64,000 nt of DNA from Saxidomus purpurata. Lineage: Eukaryota > Mollusca > Bivalvia > Venerida > Veneridae. Shown here piece after piece: positions 11,801-22,267 of this stretch. The translations under genes were made by a program, and so were the position numbers. How positions within the stretch are numbered: the first letter of the stretch is position 1; the number at the start of each line of letters is the position of its first letter. The notes beneath the pieces were generated by a model. That model was given only the letters and a program-made list of their open reading frames with translations. It had not been told where the DNA came from and searched no databases. The stretch spans positions 33,570,392 to 33,634,391 of the forward strand of contig JAFMSR010000008.1 in the NCBI GenBank assembly GCA_022818135.1. Direction: 5' to 3'.

Positions 11801-14800
11801 TCATTGTCATGATTTGTGTTGCAATGCAGAAAAAAACATGTTTGCAGTATAGATTTTGTTAGATGGCGGAGGTGACATCTACGAGAACGTAAGTACATGC
11901 TTTTCAAGTTCATACAAGCCTTATTGTCCTTACAGGCACTATGTATGTACTGTCGTTTGCAAAATAAATTAATTTTCACAGAGTTTTAGGGAACAGGGAC
12001 TGTAAGGATAAATAGGCTTGTATGAACTTCAAAACACATGTACATACGTTCCGTAGATGTACCGTCAGTCATCTTACAAAATCTACACTGTAAACAAATT
12101 TTGCAACACAATCATCTCACTGGATATAGAGAGGACGTTATCCATACTCAAATACGAAGGACACCACAATTTGATACAACGACATATCTAATATACAAAT
12201 CCGAAGTCTTATAAATTCAAGTATATAACTGTTGATCTTAAATTATACAGTGAGAACAGTCCGCTAGAGAAAGAACTGCCTTTTTTCAAGCCTACACATT
12301 TTTTCATTAAAATCACAATCATTACGTTATATTCCATTTGGAGAAGTTTACTGCGTGTACTTACAGAGGCCGCAAAATTTCTTGCAGTTTTGGTCTACCC
12401 AGACAGAATAACTAGAATTTGTGCACAAGTCGTCCTGATACTCGAAACAGTTTCCAACGGCGTCGTGACATCGCCAGTCTATAAAATAGTTTAAGGTAAT
12501 GACATGTACAGGATTGTTGTAGTCTATGAAAATTGCTTTAAATGAATTATGTTCTTTTGTAAAGTGTTGTTTGTCAAGCTTGAAAAGCATTTAAAATAAT
12601 GATTGGTAGTGGAAATATAACAGACAAATAAAAGAACTAGAAAAAACAATATAGACGCAGCGATCGTATAATACCAACCTGAGCTGAATTTTCCGCAATC
12701 TGTCTTGTACATATCTAAAACGATAATAATACACTAAACATGTGTGCAAGCGCAGAGTAAATTATGATTATTTCTCCGCGTTTGAAGCGTTATGTAGAAT
12801 GCAATTTGATATTCACGAAGTAATAGCGACATAGAGCAGTCAAAAACAACTTACTATTTTCTAAAATCAGGATTCAAATGAAATTACTTTTACTTACCAT
12901 ACCATATGGTAGCGTTGTTCATCAGACCACTGAGCTTCATTTCAACGAGGTTTGAGGTCAAGGATATTTCTGCACCTTTACCTGTACAATAGCCATATAT
13001 ATTTCTACGACCTATATCGATGCAGAACTTTCCAGACTCTTGCATTACCCAGTAAGAAATAACATCACTGAAATGATTGATAATAATAATAATGTATTAT
13101 AGCAATAAGAACACAGCAGCTGTTCAGTTTACTCAAATACTATATCTCTTTCCGCATTCACACTCTACACCGTCGCCAAAGGACTAATAGAGACTGTTAG
13201 AATGCCCGCCTGACAACAGTCCTATTTTGACTCTTCAATAGTTTTTATGCCTTTGTGATGGAATCTACTTCTGCTTTGTAGTTGGTACAGTGCTTGCCTG
13301 TTGGTATCTTAGCTGTCTCTGACCCACAAGTCGTGTTCATGATGAAAATACCAGCACCACCATCTTGTGTAGCTGCTGTAGCAGAGTAGCCTGCAAAAAC
13401 CACTTCATTCGCTGACACACAATGCTCTCCACAGTTTTTCCATGCTTCTTGCAAACACACTACGGAGACTGACGGGGCATTATCTTGAAGCTTTACTACG
13501 AGCCTTCCCCTATTTTAGGATACATATCATGGTCGCCTCTCTCCAAATCTGTTCAGCTAAGGTCTTAAGAAGAGAGTCCGTCGCGAAGCAGACTCCCTTT
13601 TCTGAGGCAATCAGTTGTTGTTTATTATCCATGCTTGTATTTAAACACCATACTAAATATAATAAATAAGATATTTCTGGATAACCTTGCGCTGACCATG
13701 AAGAGCTTTTACATGTTGGCAAAACCAGGGTCTGTCTCCCTGAAGTGCCGATAATGCGACAAAGCCTGTTGGATGGCGAAAGGATTTGAAATTGGCAGCA
13801 CATATTTGCACATATGGAATTGTTTTGATCACAAAAATGTCGAGGAATGCATGAAAAAATACTATAGTCTAGTAATCATTTAATTAAAAAATACGTGTAT
13901 ATATTAAGATGTACTTAATATGAATGATTGATTTTAATTTGTATTTATGATTTGTTTGGAACATTTTTACCTCGAGCAGTTAATATTGCGCAGCATGTCC
14001 GTAGTATTAATTGCTTGAAACGTATCACATTCCGGGAAACACTGGTACAGTAGAATTTGTGACCAAGACATGTGTATCACAATCTTTCCATCGTTGTCGT
14101 CCCTCAGTTCTATTTGTGTTGATCCACAAGACTGCACTCTGAATAACATCTCATAAAAGCCAGTAATATTTGAAGTGTATGCTGGTATTTCGTCTGAGAC
14201 ACCGGATATAAATGTTGCCGTAATCTGTGCATTTTCTGGAGGGAAAAGTCTTGAAAACGTGAATCTTTTGATAACTAATAAATAATCAAAATGATGTAGT
14301 AACTTACAGTTTTGTGAAAGTTACATATTTGTTTCGCAAAAAAGGATTTACTAGATGCATATACATTTCTTTGTCTTCAGGCAAAATTTGAATCTGTTGC
14401 AAAATATAGTGCTTAACTGAACACCTCTTTAAAAACTTGTGGTGTTGTCAACTTTAAAAGATGAACAAGTATTTTTCTGGAAATGTAGCGGGATAAGGAT
14501 AATGGCATGATGTTGATATATAGTGTACATATTTTGTGTGTTTTACCAAAACAATAGTCCTCATCAATGTCTCCATCACAGTCATTGTCAACACCATCTC
14601 CCACACTCATTCTCGACACGTTATATGTACAGCCGACTTGTACCTGGGATAAAAAAACTTACAGATTACATAAAATCGTATGTGGTGATTTAATGGTGCT
14701 TTTAATAAAACAAATTAAAATTAATAACAATGCTGTTTTCGGGCGATATTTAAAACACCATGTACAAAACAAACTGTAGTTATATCTAAAACCTTAAGAA

Positions 14801-17800
14801 AACAGGACCTGGATGAATTACTGTTTTACTATATATTTTAACACAAATTTTAAAGGCGACTCTATTTCAAAACAGACGTGCTCAAAAAAGAACAAATTCA
14901 AAAATCAATTATGTCAAGAATCCATCAGAAATATAGGTTATAAATTATGTTTACATGTATAACCGGAACTTGGACGTAAAATACCGTGTATCATTTTCCC
15001 ACTGAATGGTGATGTAAGGTGATGTAAAGAATATGTTACAGAAAATAGAAATTTAGAGAAGTTTTTTTAGACCGAAATTTTGCATAAACTCACGGTTATG
15101 GTAGGAGCCATTGGAAATACAGCAGTGTTGCATTGAAATATACCTCCGAACGGCAAGACACCGTATGTCATGAAAGGCGATACAGTTACTCCAGAGGACA
15201 CAGTTTTCGTGTTCACTCGGTACTTTGTAGTTATTACCTGACAATATAGAAAGCTCAACTCACTTATAAACAGCCTTTGATATAATGAGTTAGAAGAAGT
15301 TGCACTGAAATTTCTTTATTACAAGACAATATCTGCCACACTAAGGCAACATTTAATGACACAGATTACACCGACAATTTTGAAATGAAACATAATAATT
15401 AAAATGCTCTAGAAAAGCAAATTCAAAGTAACGTTAAGTATAAGGCAATAAATTGAGTCTCCCTTAACGAAACAATCCTTCGAATTTTGCAATCAGTCTT
15501 AAGTATGATAAACTAAAGTCTCGGTGTACATCCCCTCAAAGTCCAATCTACTAGTATCAGTTTATAAATGCGCATCAGGACGACAAAGAGTTGTTTATAA
15601 TACGATAACTACGCTGGAAAGGATGTTATTTCGATTCTAACATGACCACATAATAAAAAAGGTGAATAAATCACAAAGCGTTATTTTCTACGCGGATATT
15701 CGTTTAACGTCATGCGGCACAATATGACGTCATTTTGACGGCATATCGGTTCTTGCTTTGTTTAAAAACATAACTGTTTCCACTATTTGTATAGAGAGAC
15801 AAAATCGTGAGTCATATTAAAATTATTTTTGGTTCCCTTAGTCAACAGAAAGAGGTATCACATGTAATTTATAAGAACTAACCTTTGTACTAATACTGTT
15901 GCCGTGATTTGGGACAGAGTCATCACCTTCTAATACATACTGGAAGAACGTGTCGGGACTTGTATTGCAGTTAATGAGATAAACGTATGTTGCTTGGTAA
16001 TGCTCCGTTGCAGGAACTAACGTCATTCCGACAGACTGAATGACGTCATATGACCCGTACGTGAGTCCGACGTACATCATGACTTGGACGGGCTTACTTG
16101 ACTTGATATAGCACACCGTTGTATCTTCTAGCCTCCTTTTCAAGGTCTGACCATTACCGGACATTTCAACCGTTTTGAATCCACTCATTTTGACCACAGT
16201 TTTTCTTTTGCTTGAAGTTATATGGATGACGCATCCATATGCCGTTTCGAATCCCCTGACAATAAACTCCGTCCCCCAGTGTGTAACTGGCGCAAGCTGC
16301 TCCATGAAGTGTAACTGGGAACCATTCGGACCAGGCATTGATCGGGTACCAGCAATAACAGATATAGGTCTATCAGAGTAGATTAAAGTTCCTGAAATTA
16401 ATGTGATCATTATTTATTCAAAACACGAAACAAACATTTATTGCTCTGTAATCCGAGGTCATGAAACGTAATTTCTCCCTTTTTAAACAAATAGTCGAAT
16501 TTTCGCGCCATTGCTCTAGATGGTACCAATTTTTATCTCAAAGCAGTTGTAAACAATATTTGAGAAATTCACCTAGACAGTGTTGGCTAAGTCGTTTTAT
16601 GTGAGAAAGTTGACAATTACTTATATGAAGGAAAGGCTCTAGTACGGGACGATGGTTAGGAAAAAACTGCCTGTAAAAAAGACTGAAATAGCCTACGGTT
16701 GAAATGTGCGTTAAACCTCTTCAATAACAACGACAACAACAACACATCATCTGCACTTTGCGGTTTGGGCAAGAATAAATTGGAAAGTTAGAAATTGTTT
16801 GCATACGACTTATGCTGAGAATCTCTCACCCTTCACAAATGCTCGGCTGAGTTAAATGAAAAGTCCTGTGAGATATAAACTCTACTATACTGAGATGTAC
16901 CTGTTAGATCATGAGTTGTCTCAATCTGCAAAGTCTCGGGATAAGTCAGGTTGAAGGTTGTATGATGTGAGCTTCTCCAAAACAACTTTCCGATACAGAT
17001 CACAACTTCATCAACTTCATCTGGAAGCTTGATGTACACAAGTGTAAGATCCGACTGAACTGGTGCCACAGCAATCTGACAATATCCACCGAGTGCACAG
17101 AAAGTGCTGACGTAATACTCACGCCCAACATCTGCGATGGGAATGGCGGCGTATCCTTCAGCATATCCATTCTTTTCATATATTACATGAAGATTGAACG
17201 AATAACTGCTATCTATGACCTCGATTGATTTATTTGCTAACTCTGACCCATTTAGAAGGGCGCTTTCTTCAAAATTTTCCAGAGTGTGTGACTTGACCTC
17301 CTGACCACACACTTTAACGTCAGACGAAGCGACATCAGTGTCGTTGTATGTAAGCTTTGATAAAGGGTAAATATCTGCACTGTTGAGATTTGAAATAAGT
17401 AAAGTAATTTTGACACCACTGTCTTCACTATCGCCTCCTAACCCAAGTGCAGGAAGAATGTATTTCGTTTCGGCAGCATCTGAAACTGAAAACCAGTTTT
17501 GGTTACTGCTACAGACTGACAGTGTGATAACCAAAACATGTAATACAATATCCTATCATGAGAAATGGGATTGAGTTCATTGTATCTTATGTACGCATTA
17601 TCGAATATGCCTGATTTCAACTGGTTTTGCTAAAAAAATCACTGAAAAGTAATACTTTAAAGCCCCACTTTCGATATTAAGAGCAAACATTTTAGACCCA
17701 TATGATCAGTTTATAGTATTAAAGGTCTCGGCAATAAGCAATAAAACAAATTAAAATGATTACTTGTACAGTGGTCTTGTTACGGGAACTCGTCTGTAAA

Positions 17801-18994
17801 ATAACTTTGCTATTTGTGTTGTATGGATTTACTGTTAGCGAATGTCAAAGAATTATTTCCTTTTTTCATTAAGAAGTACTCCTTAGAAGGACAACATAAA
17901 TAATAATAAGTTAACAATCATTTTCAAACAGGAGGGCCAAGATGGCCCAATATTGCTCACCTTGGTACAAGTCCACTTGCCTGGTGGAAGATCACTAGAT
18001 AATGTTATATACCAAATAGGTTTTCCTATATACGCCTTCGTAAAACAAGTGACCCCCCCCCCGGGCAAGGTCAATGTTGACCCCAGGGGCATAATTTGTA
18101 CAAACTTTGAAGAGGTCTACTAGGCAATGCTATATGCCAAATATCTAAGATCTAGGCCTTGTGGTTTCAGAGAAAAAGATTTTTAAACTTTTTCGTGTAT
18201 AAGCCTATGTTAAACTAAGTGACCCCCGGTGCGGGGTCAATTTTGACCAGGGGGTAATAATTTGAACTATCAATCTTGGTAGAGGTCCACTAGCCAATGC
18301 TATATGTCAAATATCTTAGCTCTAGGCCTTGTGGTTTCAGAGAAGAAGATTTTTAAAGTTTTTCCTATATATGCCTAAGCAAAACTAAGTGACCCACCGT
18401 GCGGGGTCAATTTTGATCCGGGGGTCATAATTTGAACAATCTTGGTAGAGGTCCACTAGCCAATGCTACATGCCAAATATCTTAGCTCTAGGCCTTGTGC
18501 TTTCAGGGAAGAAGATTTTTAAAGTTTTTCCTATATATGCCTTTGCAAAAACTAAGGGCCCACCCGCGCGGGGTCAAGTTTGACCCGGGGGTCATAATTT
18601 GAACAATCTTGGTAGAGGCCCACTAGACAATGCTACATGCCAAATATCTAAGCTCTAGGCCTTGTGGTTTCAGAGGAGAAGATTTTTAAAGTTTTTCCTA
18701 TTTTTTGCCCTAGCAACCAGAGTTCTGCATGGAATTGAATTTTTTTTAACAATTTTGGTAGAGCTTCATGCAAGGAACATTCCTGCATAGTTTTATCAAC
18801 ATTGGCCTAGAGGTTTCAGAGGAGATGTTATTTGAATCAAAATGTTGACGGACGACAGACGACGGACGACGGACAATCATCGATCAGAAAAGCTCACCCT
18901 GGCGTAGCCAGGTGAGCTAAAAATCATTGTAATTACCTGGCACGACTGAACAGAGAACCAGCACTATGGCGTAACACATCACCATCTCTGCCAT
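8089..18994 (-). CDS. Membrane-anchored IgGFc-binding / ShKT multidomain protein, complete
   Basis: Fifteen coding exons keep phase: 18937-18994, 16901-17485, 15883-16391, 15094-15237, 14547-14643, 13971-14235, 12898-13067, 12679-12714, 12365-12478, 11358-11471, 9987-10969, 9591-9705, 9332-9382, 8702-8882, 8089-8302 (3636 nt, 1211 residues). In order: signal peptide (1-19); IgGFc-binding domain (about 20-430, with AGTRSMPG and HWGTEF); GDGVDNDCDG motif (433-465); Cys-containing module (465-610); ShKT domain with six Cys (625-660); linker; divergent second IgGFc-like domain (about 698-1025); GDGTDTDCDG motif (1026-1064); Cys-rich stalk (1085-1140); TM about 1171-1195; 16-residue basic tail. 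Secreted or surface IgGFc-domain proteins in animals are linked to mucus and adhesion; the ligand here is unknown. The donor of exon 13 (9331) is weak. The start was chosen for its strong Kozak context and hydrophobic leader. Confidence 0.8.
9243..9331 (-). other. Open extension of exon 13 to an in-frame stop (possible secreted isoform)
   Basis: Reading through the weak donor at 9331 leaves 28 sense codons before TAG. The product would end in ...EKEQDIEL and lack the transmembrane exon. An open run of this length is not improbable by chance, so this is only a candidate alternative end. Confidence 0.25.
9332..9705 (-). CDS. Exons 12-13: second GDGTDTDCDG motif and acidic linker
   Basis: Exon 9591-9705 encodes CRLGDSAVGDGTDTDCDGLADEE. 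Exon 9332-9382 continues DSDLDGAFGEDCETTEEG. The donor AAG|GTAGAG at 9331 keeps phase with exon 14, but it is weak. GTGAAA within the exon is an alternative, also in phase, giving Trp at the join. If neither is used, the frame stays open to a TAG at 9243-9245. Confidence 0.65.
9987..10969 (-). CDS. Large exon 11: second, divergent IgGFc-like domain
   Basis: 328 codons. Similar layout to the first IgGFc domain: a GNKPFAVFCGTDES segment at the position of IAGTRSMPG, WFQLPATKTWGTHYTTP at the position of EQLAPVTHWGTEF, then β-rich sequence with several N-x-S/T sites. MPG is lost. This appears to be an internal duplication followed by divergence. Confidence 0.7.
11185..11292 (-). mobile_element. 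Fragment of the CRE-bearing foldback MITE family
   Basis: 'gtgaacaccaaaa...cgtggctgcgccactcgtgaaaatatcagttttggtgcccactcg' matches the palindromic half of the MITEs at 4655 and 6927. It is intronic to the IgGFc-type gene. Confidence 0.7.
11808..12118. mobile_element. Foldback element in the IgGFc-gene intron
   Basis: Long imperfect arms: 'ttgtgttgca...agattttgttagatg...acatctacg...acgtaagtacatg...ttcatacaagcc' is mirrored by 'ggcttgtatgaac...acatgtacatacgt...gtagatgta...catcttacaaaatct...tgcaacacaa'. Arms are about 120-140 nt around a short centre near 11960. There is no coding capacity. Confidence 0.75.
12365..12478 (-). CDS. ShKT-domain exon
   Basis: Encodes C-x6-C-x7-C-x12-C-x3-C-x2-C (residues 625-660); the last Cys is completed by the next exon. 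CFEY..DLC, VDQNCKKFCGLC match the ShK toxin-like (ShKT/SXC) fold, a disulphide-rich extracellular module in many invertebrate surface proteins. In this context it is a structural module, not evidence of toxicity. Confidence 0.8.
12898..14235 (-). CDS. Exons 6-7: Cys-containing module between IgGFc and ShKT domains
   Basis: Exons 13971-14235 and 12898-13067 encode about 145 residues. Features include EMLFRVQSCGSTQIELRDDN, a WSQILLYQC strand, and in exon 7 ISYWVMQ and GYCTGKGAEISLTS. The strand pattern and 'RVQSC...I.L' are loosely like the farnesoic-acid O-methyltransferase-type (Methyltransf_FA) extracellular domain, but I cannot confirm that. The intron between them contains a retroelement RNase H remnant. 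Confidence 0.6.
13235..13805 (-). pseudogene. Non-LTR retrotransposon remnant (RNase H region)
   Basis: The minus frame at 13245-13460 encodes SATAATQDGGAGIFI and IPTGKHCTNYKAEV, a typical RNase H core of non-LTR elements. The usual first catalytic Asp position (YTDGS) reads FAGYS, and upstream frames (13510-13803) are shifted and stopped. It lies in the intron between exons 13971-14235 and 12898-13067, in the same orientation as the host gene. Confidence 0.65.
14547..14643 (-). CDS. Small exon encoding a GDGVDNDCDGDIDED acidic motif
   Basis: Thirty-two codons between a CAG acceptor (14644) and a GTAAAA donor. The Asp pattern DGVDNDCDGDIDE resembles thrombospondin type-3 or EF-like calcium loops. 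In invertebrate IgGFc-type proteins this short motif often follows the IgGFc domain. Calcium binding is inferred, not shown. Confidence 0.75.
15561..15820 (+). mobile_element. Repeat family A, uninterrupted copy
   Basis: 'tttataaatgcgcatcaggacgac...ggaaaggatgttatttcgattctaacatgacca...tttaacgtcatgcgg...atgacgtcat...gagacaaaatcgtgagtcat' recurs at 46966-48272, where it is split by an insertion. It lies in the IgGFc-gene intron. Confidence 0.75.
15883..17485 (-). CDS. IgGFc-binding domain exons 2-3
   Basis: Exon 16901-17485 gives the N-terminal half (VGREYYVSTFCALGG and a SDLTLVYIKLP strand). Exon 15883-16391 gives the conserved core: SDRPISVIAGTRSMPG, LHFMEQLAPVTHWGTEFIV, then a CVIHITSS strand and a VPATEHYQATYVYL segment. 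The pattern 'IAG...MPG...EQL.PV..WGTEF' is the hallmark of the N-terminal IgGFc-binding domain. The intervening intron holds no other gene. Confidence 0.85.
17927..18919 (-). mobile_element. 'AGGTGAGC' family element in intron 1 of the IgGFc-type gene
   Basis: About 990 bp with four to five imperfect core units of about 120-125 bp ('ggccttgtggtttcagag.agaagatttttaaagtttttccta...gacc..ggggtcaa...ttgaacaatcttggtagaggtccactag'). It carries a GACGGAC-type microsatellite (18840-18873) and a terminal hairpin AGCTCACC...GGTGAGCT (18890-18919). Core repeats plus an ACGG-like microsatellite recall pearl/HINE-type elements described in bivalves. Confidence 0.7.
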
Positions 18995-19004
18995 CTTTCA
19001 TTTA
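18937..19004 (-). CDS. Exon 1 (coding) of the IgGFc-type gene: 5' UTR end and signal peptide
   Basis: The acceptor TTCTAG ends at 19005. Translation is called from the ATG at 18992-18994 (context AAAGATGG), giving MAEMVMCYAIVLVLCSVVP, a short n-region plus a hydrophobic core with a likely cleavage near VVPG. The donor CCAG|GTAATT lies at 18936. An earlier ATG (18999-19001) in another frame overlaps this start in a weak context and would be an upstream ORF. Confidence 0.75.
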
Positions 19005-19274
19005 CTAGAATGATACATGGTATTTACAAGCTCATACATGATATTATGGTGTTGTAAAATAAAAACATTATTTCAATGGCCTTTATCCTTTTTTATAAAA
19101 ATAGCAATCAGTTGCAGTCGCAGAAAGGAGAACAAACCTTTATTTTCCCAACGCCCGATACATAAATATTTTAATATAATTTTTAGATAGCATTTCATTT
19201 TAAGAAGTAGAGTGTCTAATTCGTTGAGGTGGCGTACTGTCCCTTTAAAAAAACTATTCAATGAAGGTACTTAC

Positions 19275-19330
19275 CTGTATTAATATCGTGTCTCTTAGTA
19301 TCCAGTTAAAGAATATAGTCTGTCACAAAA
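19275..19330 (-). other. Candidate 5' UTR exon of the IgGFc-type gene
   Basis: A strong donor, ATACAG|GTAAGT, lies at 19274 on the minus strand, with no usable start codon beside it. Splicing to the acceptor at 19005 would make this a non-coding leader exon. Its upstream boundary is unknown. Confidence 0.35.
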
Positions 19331-20067
19331 CATCTCATATTGTCACACAGGGCTTTTAAAATTGATTCTGAACTGTCCGTTCTCTTCAAAGGCCGGGAAA
19401 ATAGAAACTTTTGCGCGACATACTGCAGGGCTCTAGTTTCAAAATAAACCAAATGTCTAATTTTTTGTGAACATATCAACAAACGAATGGTCAGTAACAG
19501 TTTTTATGTTGGCAATATAGCCCTGAAACACAGAGAATTATGTTTAAATAAACCTTTCTTAAAAAACTGATGGCCTGGGAGCCGTTAATTTAAGTTTTGG
19601 CCTTATTAGGTAGAATTCGTTTTGATGAATATCGATCAACGTTCAATAACTTGTGATTTGTTCTGATAGAAATGTTTCAAGATAAGCTACCGGTTTCCAT
19701 TTAAACGTCAATACCTTTTCTGCATTGGAACCATCATCAATGGATTTTGTTTGAAAATAATGGAGTTTGCAAATAATGGAGAAACAAAACACTTCCGATA
19801 ACAAATATCATCGTTTTGAAAATAAGTTACAAGTTAATGGATAACTAAAAACTTTGAACTTTCTTCTGTTTACACTTCTAAATCTATCTTATATTTAAAG
19901 TAAAATTTATACATGAAAGCAAATAGAAGCATTTATTACCCTGCTAGGAAATTTCTAGCCATTTCATTGGCCAATCCGTGAATAGAAATTGATATTAACG
20001 GGCTAGTCGGTAATATACACTTGGCATACCTCGTCATTGTACCTCACGCTAAATTGTTAGAAATTTT

Positions 20068-20505
20068 TTATGCACATTTTTTTCAAGTAAAATCCAACTG
20101 AAATATGTGTGTGTATAAAGGGTAGAGAAAATAATAACTTTTAACCCAATACACCAAACTCTTACTGCTTCCTGTACGAAATAATAACTTTCCAAATATT
20201 ACTTTTCTTATTTTGACTGGGAGAGTCAATTAAAAAAAAACAACTGCATGCAGGAGTTGCTTCCCTTCCTCTGGCTGCCGAAATCTGTACCATCAACAAC
20301 AATAACACAAGGGAGATCACTGCGAAGAAAAGAACTATTATTTTATTAGTCCATTTTTTTTTATTTCTAAAGCACCAACTTCAAATACTTATGCGGCATT
20401 ATCATTAGTTTAACACATTTAAATGCACAGCAACCGAAAATTGCTTTTATAAAACTGTCACCAAAAATACACTATGTGCAGTAAGATACGCATAATTTCA
20501 CTTTA
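20068..20505 (+). repeat. Dispersed ~440-bp repeat, copy 1
   Basis: 'tatgcacattttttt...aaagggtagag...taacttttaacccaatacac...gactgggagagtcaatt...gttgcttcccttcc...acacaagggagatcactg...tttattagtccattttttt...cataat.tcacttta' matches 57233-57669 along its whole length in the same orientation. There is no ORF or clear terminal repeat. Confidence 0.8.
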
Positions 20506-21267
20506 AGGTACACAATAACGGCACTGGTTACGAAAATTATTGATACGTAAAGCAACGAAGCATTGATTGAGAAGAAGAATGGGGTTTCGTATGCAGTTAT
20601 GAGAAGGAGATTACGTTTTTAGGAATGTATATGAAAATGATTGCGTTTTTCAAAGTAAGATGGTGGACAGGCAAGTTCAATAACTTTTGTGACGTTGTTT
20701 TTGACGTCACAAAGTGACATTTAGGTATCATAAGTCTGCTAACGTTCAAACGTTAAATGAATTTAAAATGAACCGATTTTTTCAAAATTTAAGAAAGGGA
20801 AGGGTAATAAAATTGTTATTTGTTTTTTTACGTGGTATATGGGGATATAGTACCCGCCTCGGCATAATAGTAGGCCTACCCTCGCCTAAAGGATCGGGTA
20901 TAAATCTAGGTGGGTAGAATCTTTATAACCCGATATACCACTCCAAAGAAATAATAAATGACATATATAATACAATTATATGCATTTTACTGCCTCTGAT
21001 ATTTAAAATGAGTATTTTAGTGAGATTTTATATCCACATCAATGATCAGTACTCTTTAGAGAAACACGACGTTATCATCTATTAAGCGTGAATTCCTTGC
21101 TTAGAGGAAAAGACGTAATCTCATAAAAAGATAATTTAAAGATTTTTATATCAGTTCAAAAGTTTATACATGACACTCGAAGGTTTTAGCGCGAAACAAT
21201 ACTTTATTTTTGTAGGTTTACGGGTCGTACACCGGGCGCGGGCATCACGAGCATAATTATGTAGGGT

Positions 21268-21400
21268 TAACGCACGTTTTTTCGTGTTATAACATCTGCA
21301 GAATCCCGAGGGATAGTTGGTGCCCGAGCCCGTTAGGGCGAGGGCACCAACATATCCCGAGGGGTTCTGCAGGTGTTATAACACGAAAAAACGTTCGTTA
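21268..21400. mobile_element. Foldback element (~133 bp)
   Basis: Arms 'taacgcacgttttttcgtgttataacatctgcagaa.cccgagggata.ttggtgcccgagcccg' and its near-exact inverse meet at about 21336. TIR-like 'attctagcataaa' (21409) and 'tttatgctagaat' (21714) flank the following ~300 bp, which may be a second or composite element. Confidence 0.8.
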
Positions 21401-22217
21401 GCGCTATTCTAGCATAAATAGCATAACAAAATCATAAAAATACAAATGAAACGCTCTTACTGGTACAACGTTCAATAATGTGCGGGACAACGTCCGTGTT
21501 GTTTACGTCATATTTATGACGTCACCAGCGGTTTTTAAGCCCGGCACTGTTGACGCCGTACATGATGTAAGACTTGGGAGACAGGTCCATTGTTTACAAT
21601 GGCCCTGTACTGCGCATAAATGAAAACGGGTTATAACGGCGCGTGAATCTCCCCGTTAACACACGTTTTTTCTCCTGTTAAAACACCGGCAAAATGGGCA
21701 AAAACAGCACATTTTATGCTAGAATATGATACAAAGTTGGGTTTTTTTTTTTGGCTCTTTTTTAAATTTTCATTCTGTAACATCATAATGATACATTGTA
21801 AATGTTTATATGTAGCCACAATGCTTCTTTGTAATTATTATATATTGGGGAGGGCCGTTTCATAATGTGGTAAGCACTTGTGGCCCAAACCATTTGCTAT
21901 ACATATTATTGGCAATAGATTATGTTTAAACTAGATCATTGTTCAAGTACATTTAGTTTTCCATTTACTTCTCTCACACTAGTCTGCACACTGACTATCT
22001 ATTTGCAATTATCATGGCTGAGAATATATATTATCATGGTAGGTATTTATAACACCTTAACTAGTATGGACAGTGATTATTTTATTGTTGACTTGAAATT
22101 CTCATGGCTCAAGATGTGTATCCTCATTGTAGGTAAGGTGTGTCTTACATTTATTACAATTATAATATCTCAATTATCATGAAAACTTCAATCAATATAT
22201 TATCATAGGTGATAAGT

Positions 22218-22267
22218 GTTGATTTGGCGGGAACAACGAGCTTGCGAGTTGTTCCCGCCAAATCAAC
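22218..22267. repeat. Perfect 20-bp hairpin
   Basis: Arms 22218-22237 and 22248-22267 (gttgatttggcgggaacaac and its exact complement) flank a 10-nt loop. This is probably a foldback MITE core. Confidence 0.85.
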
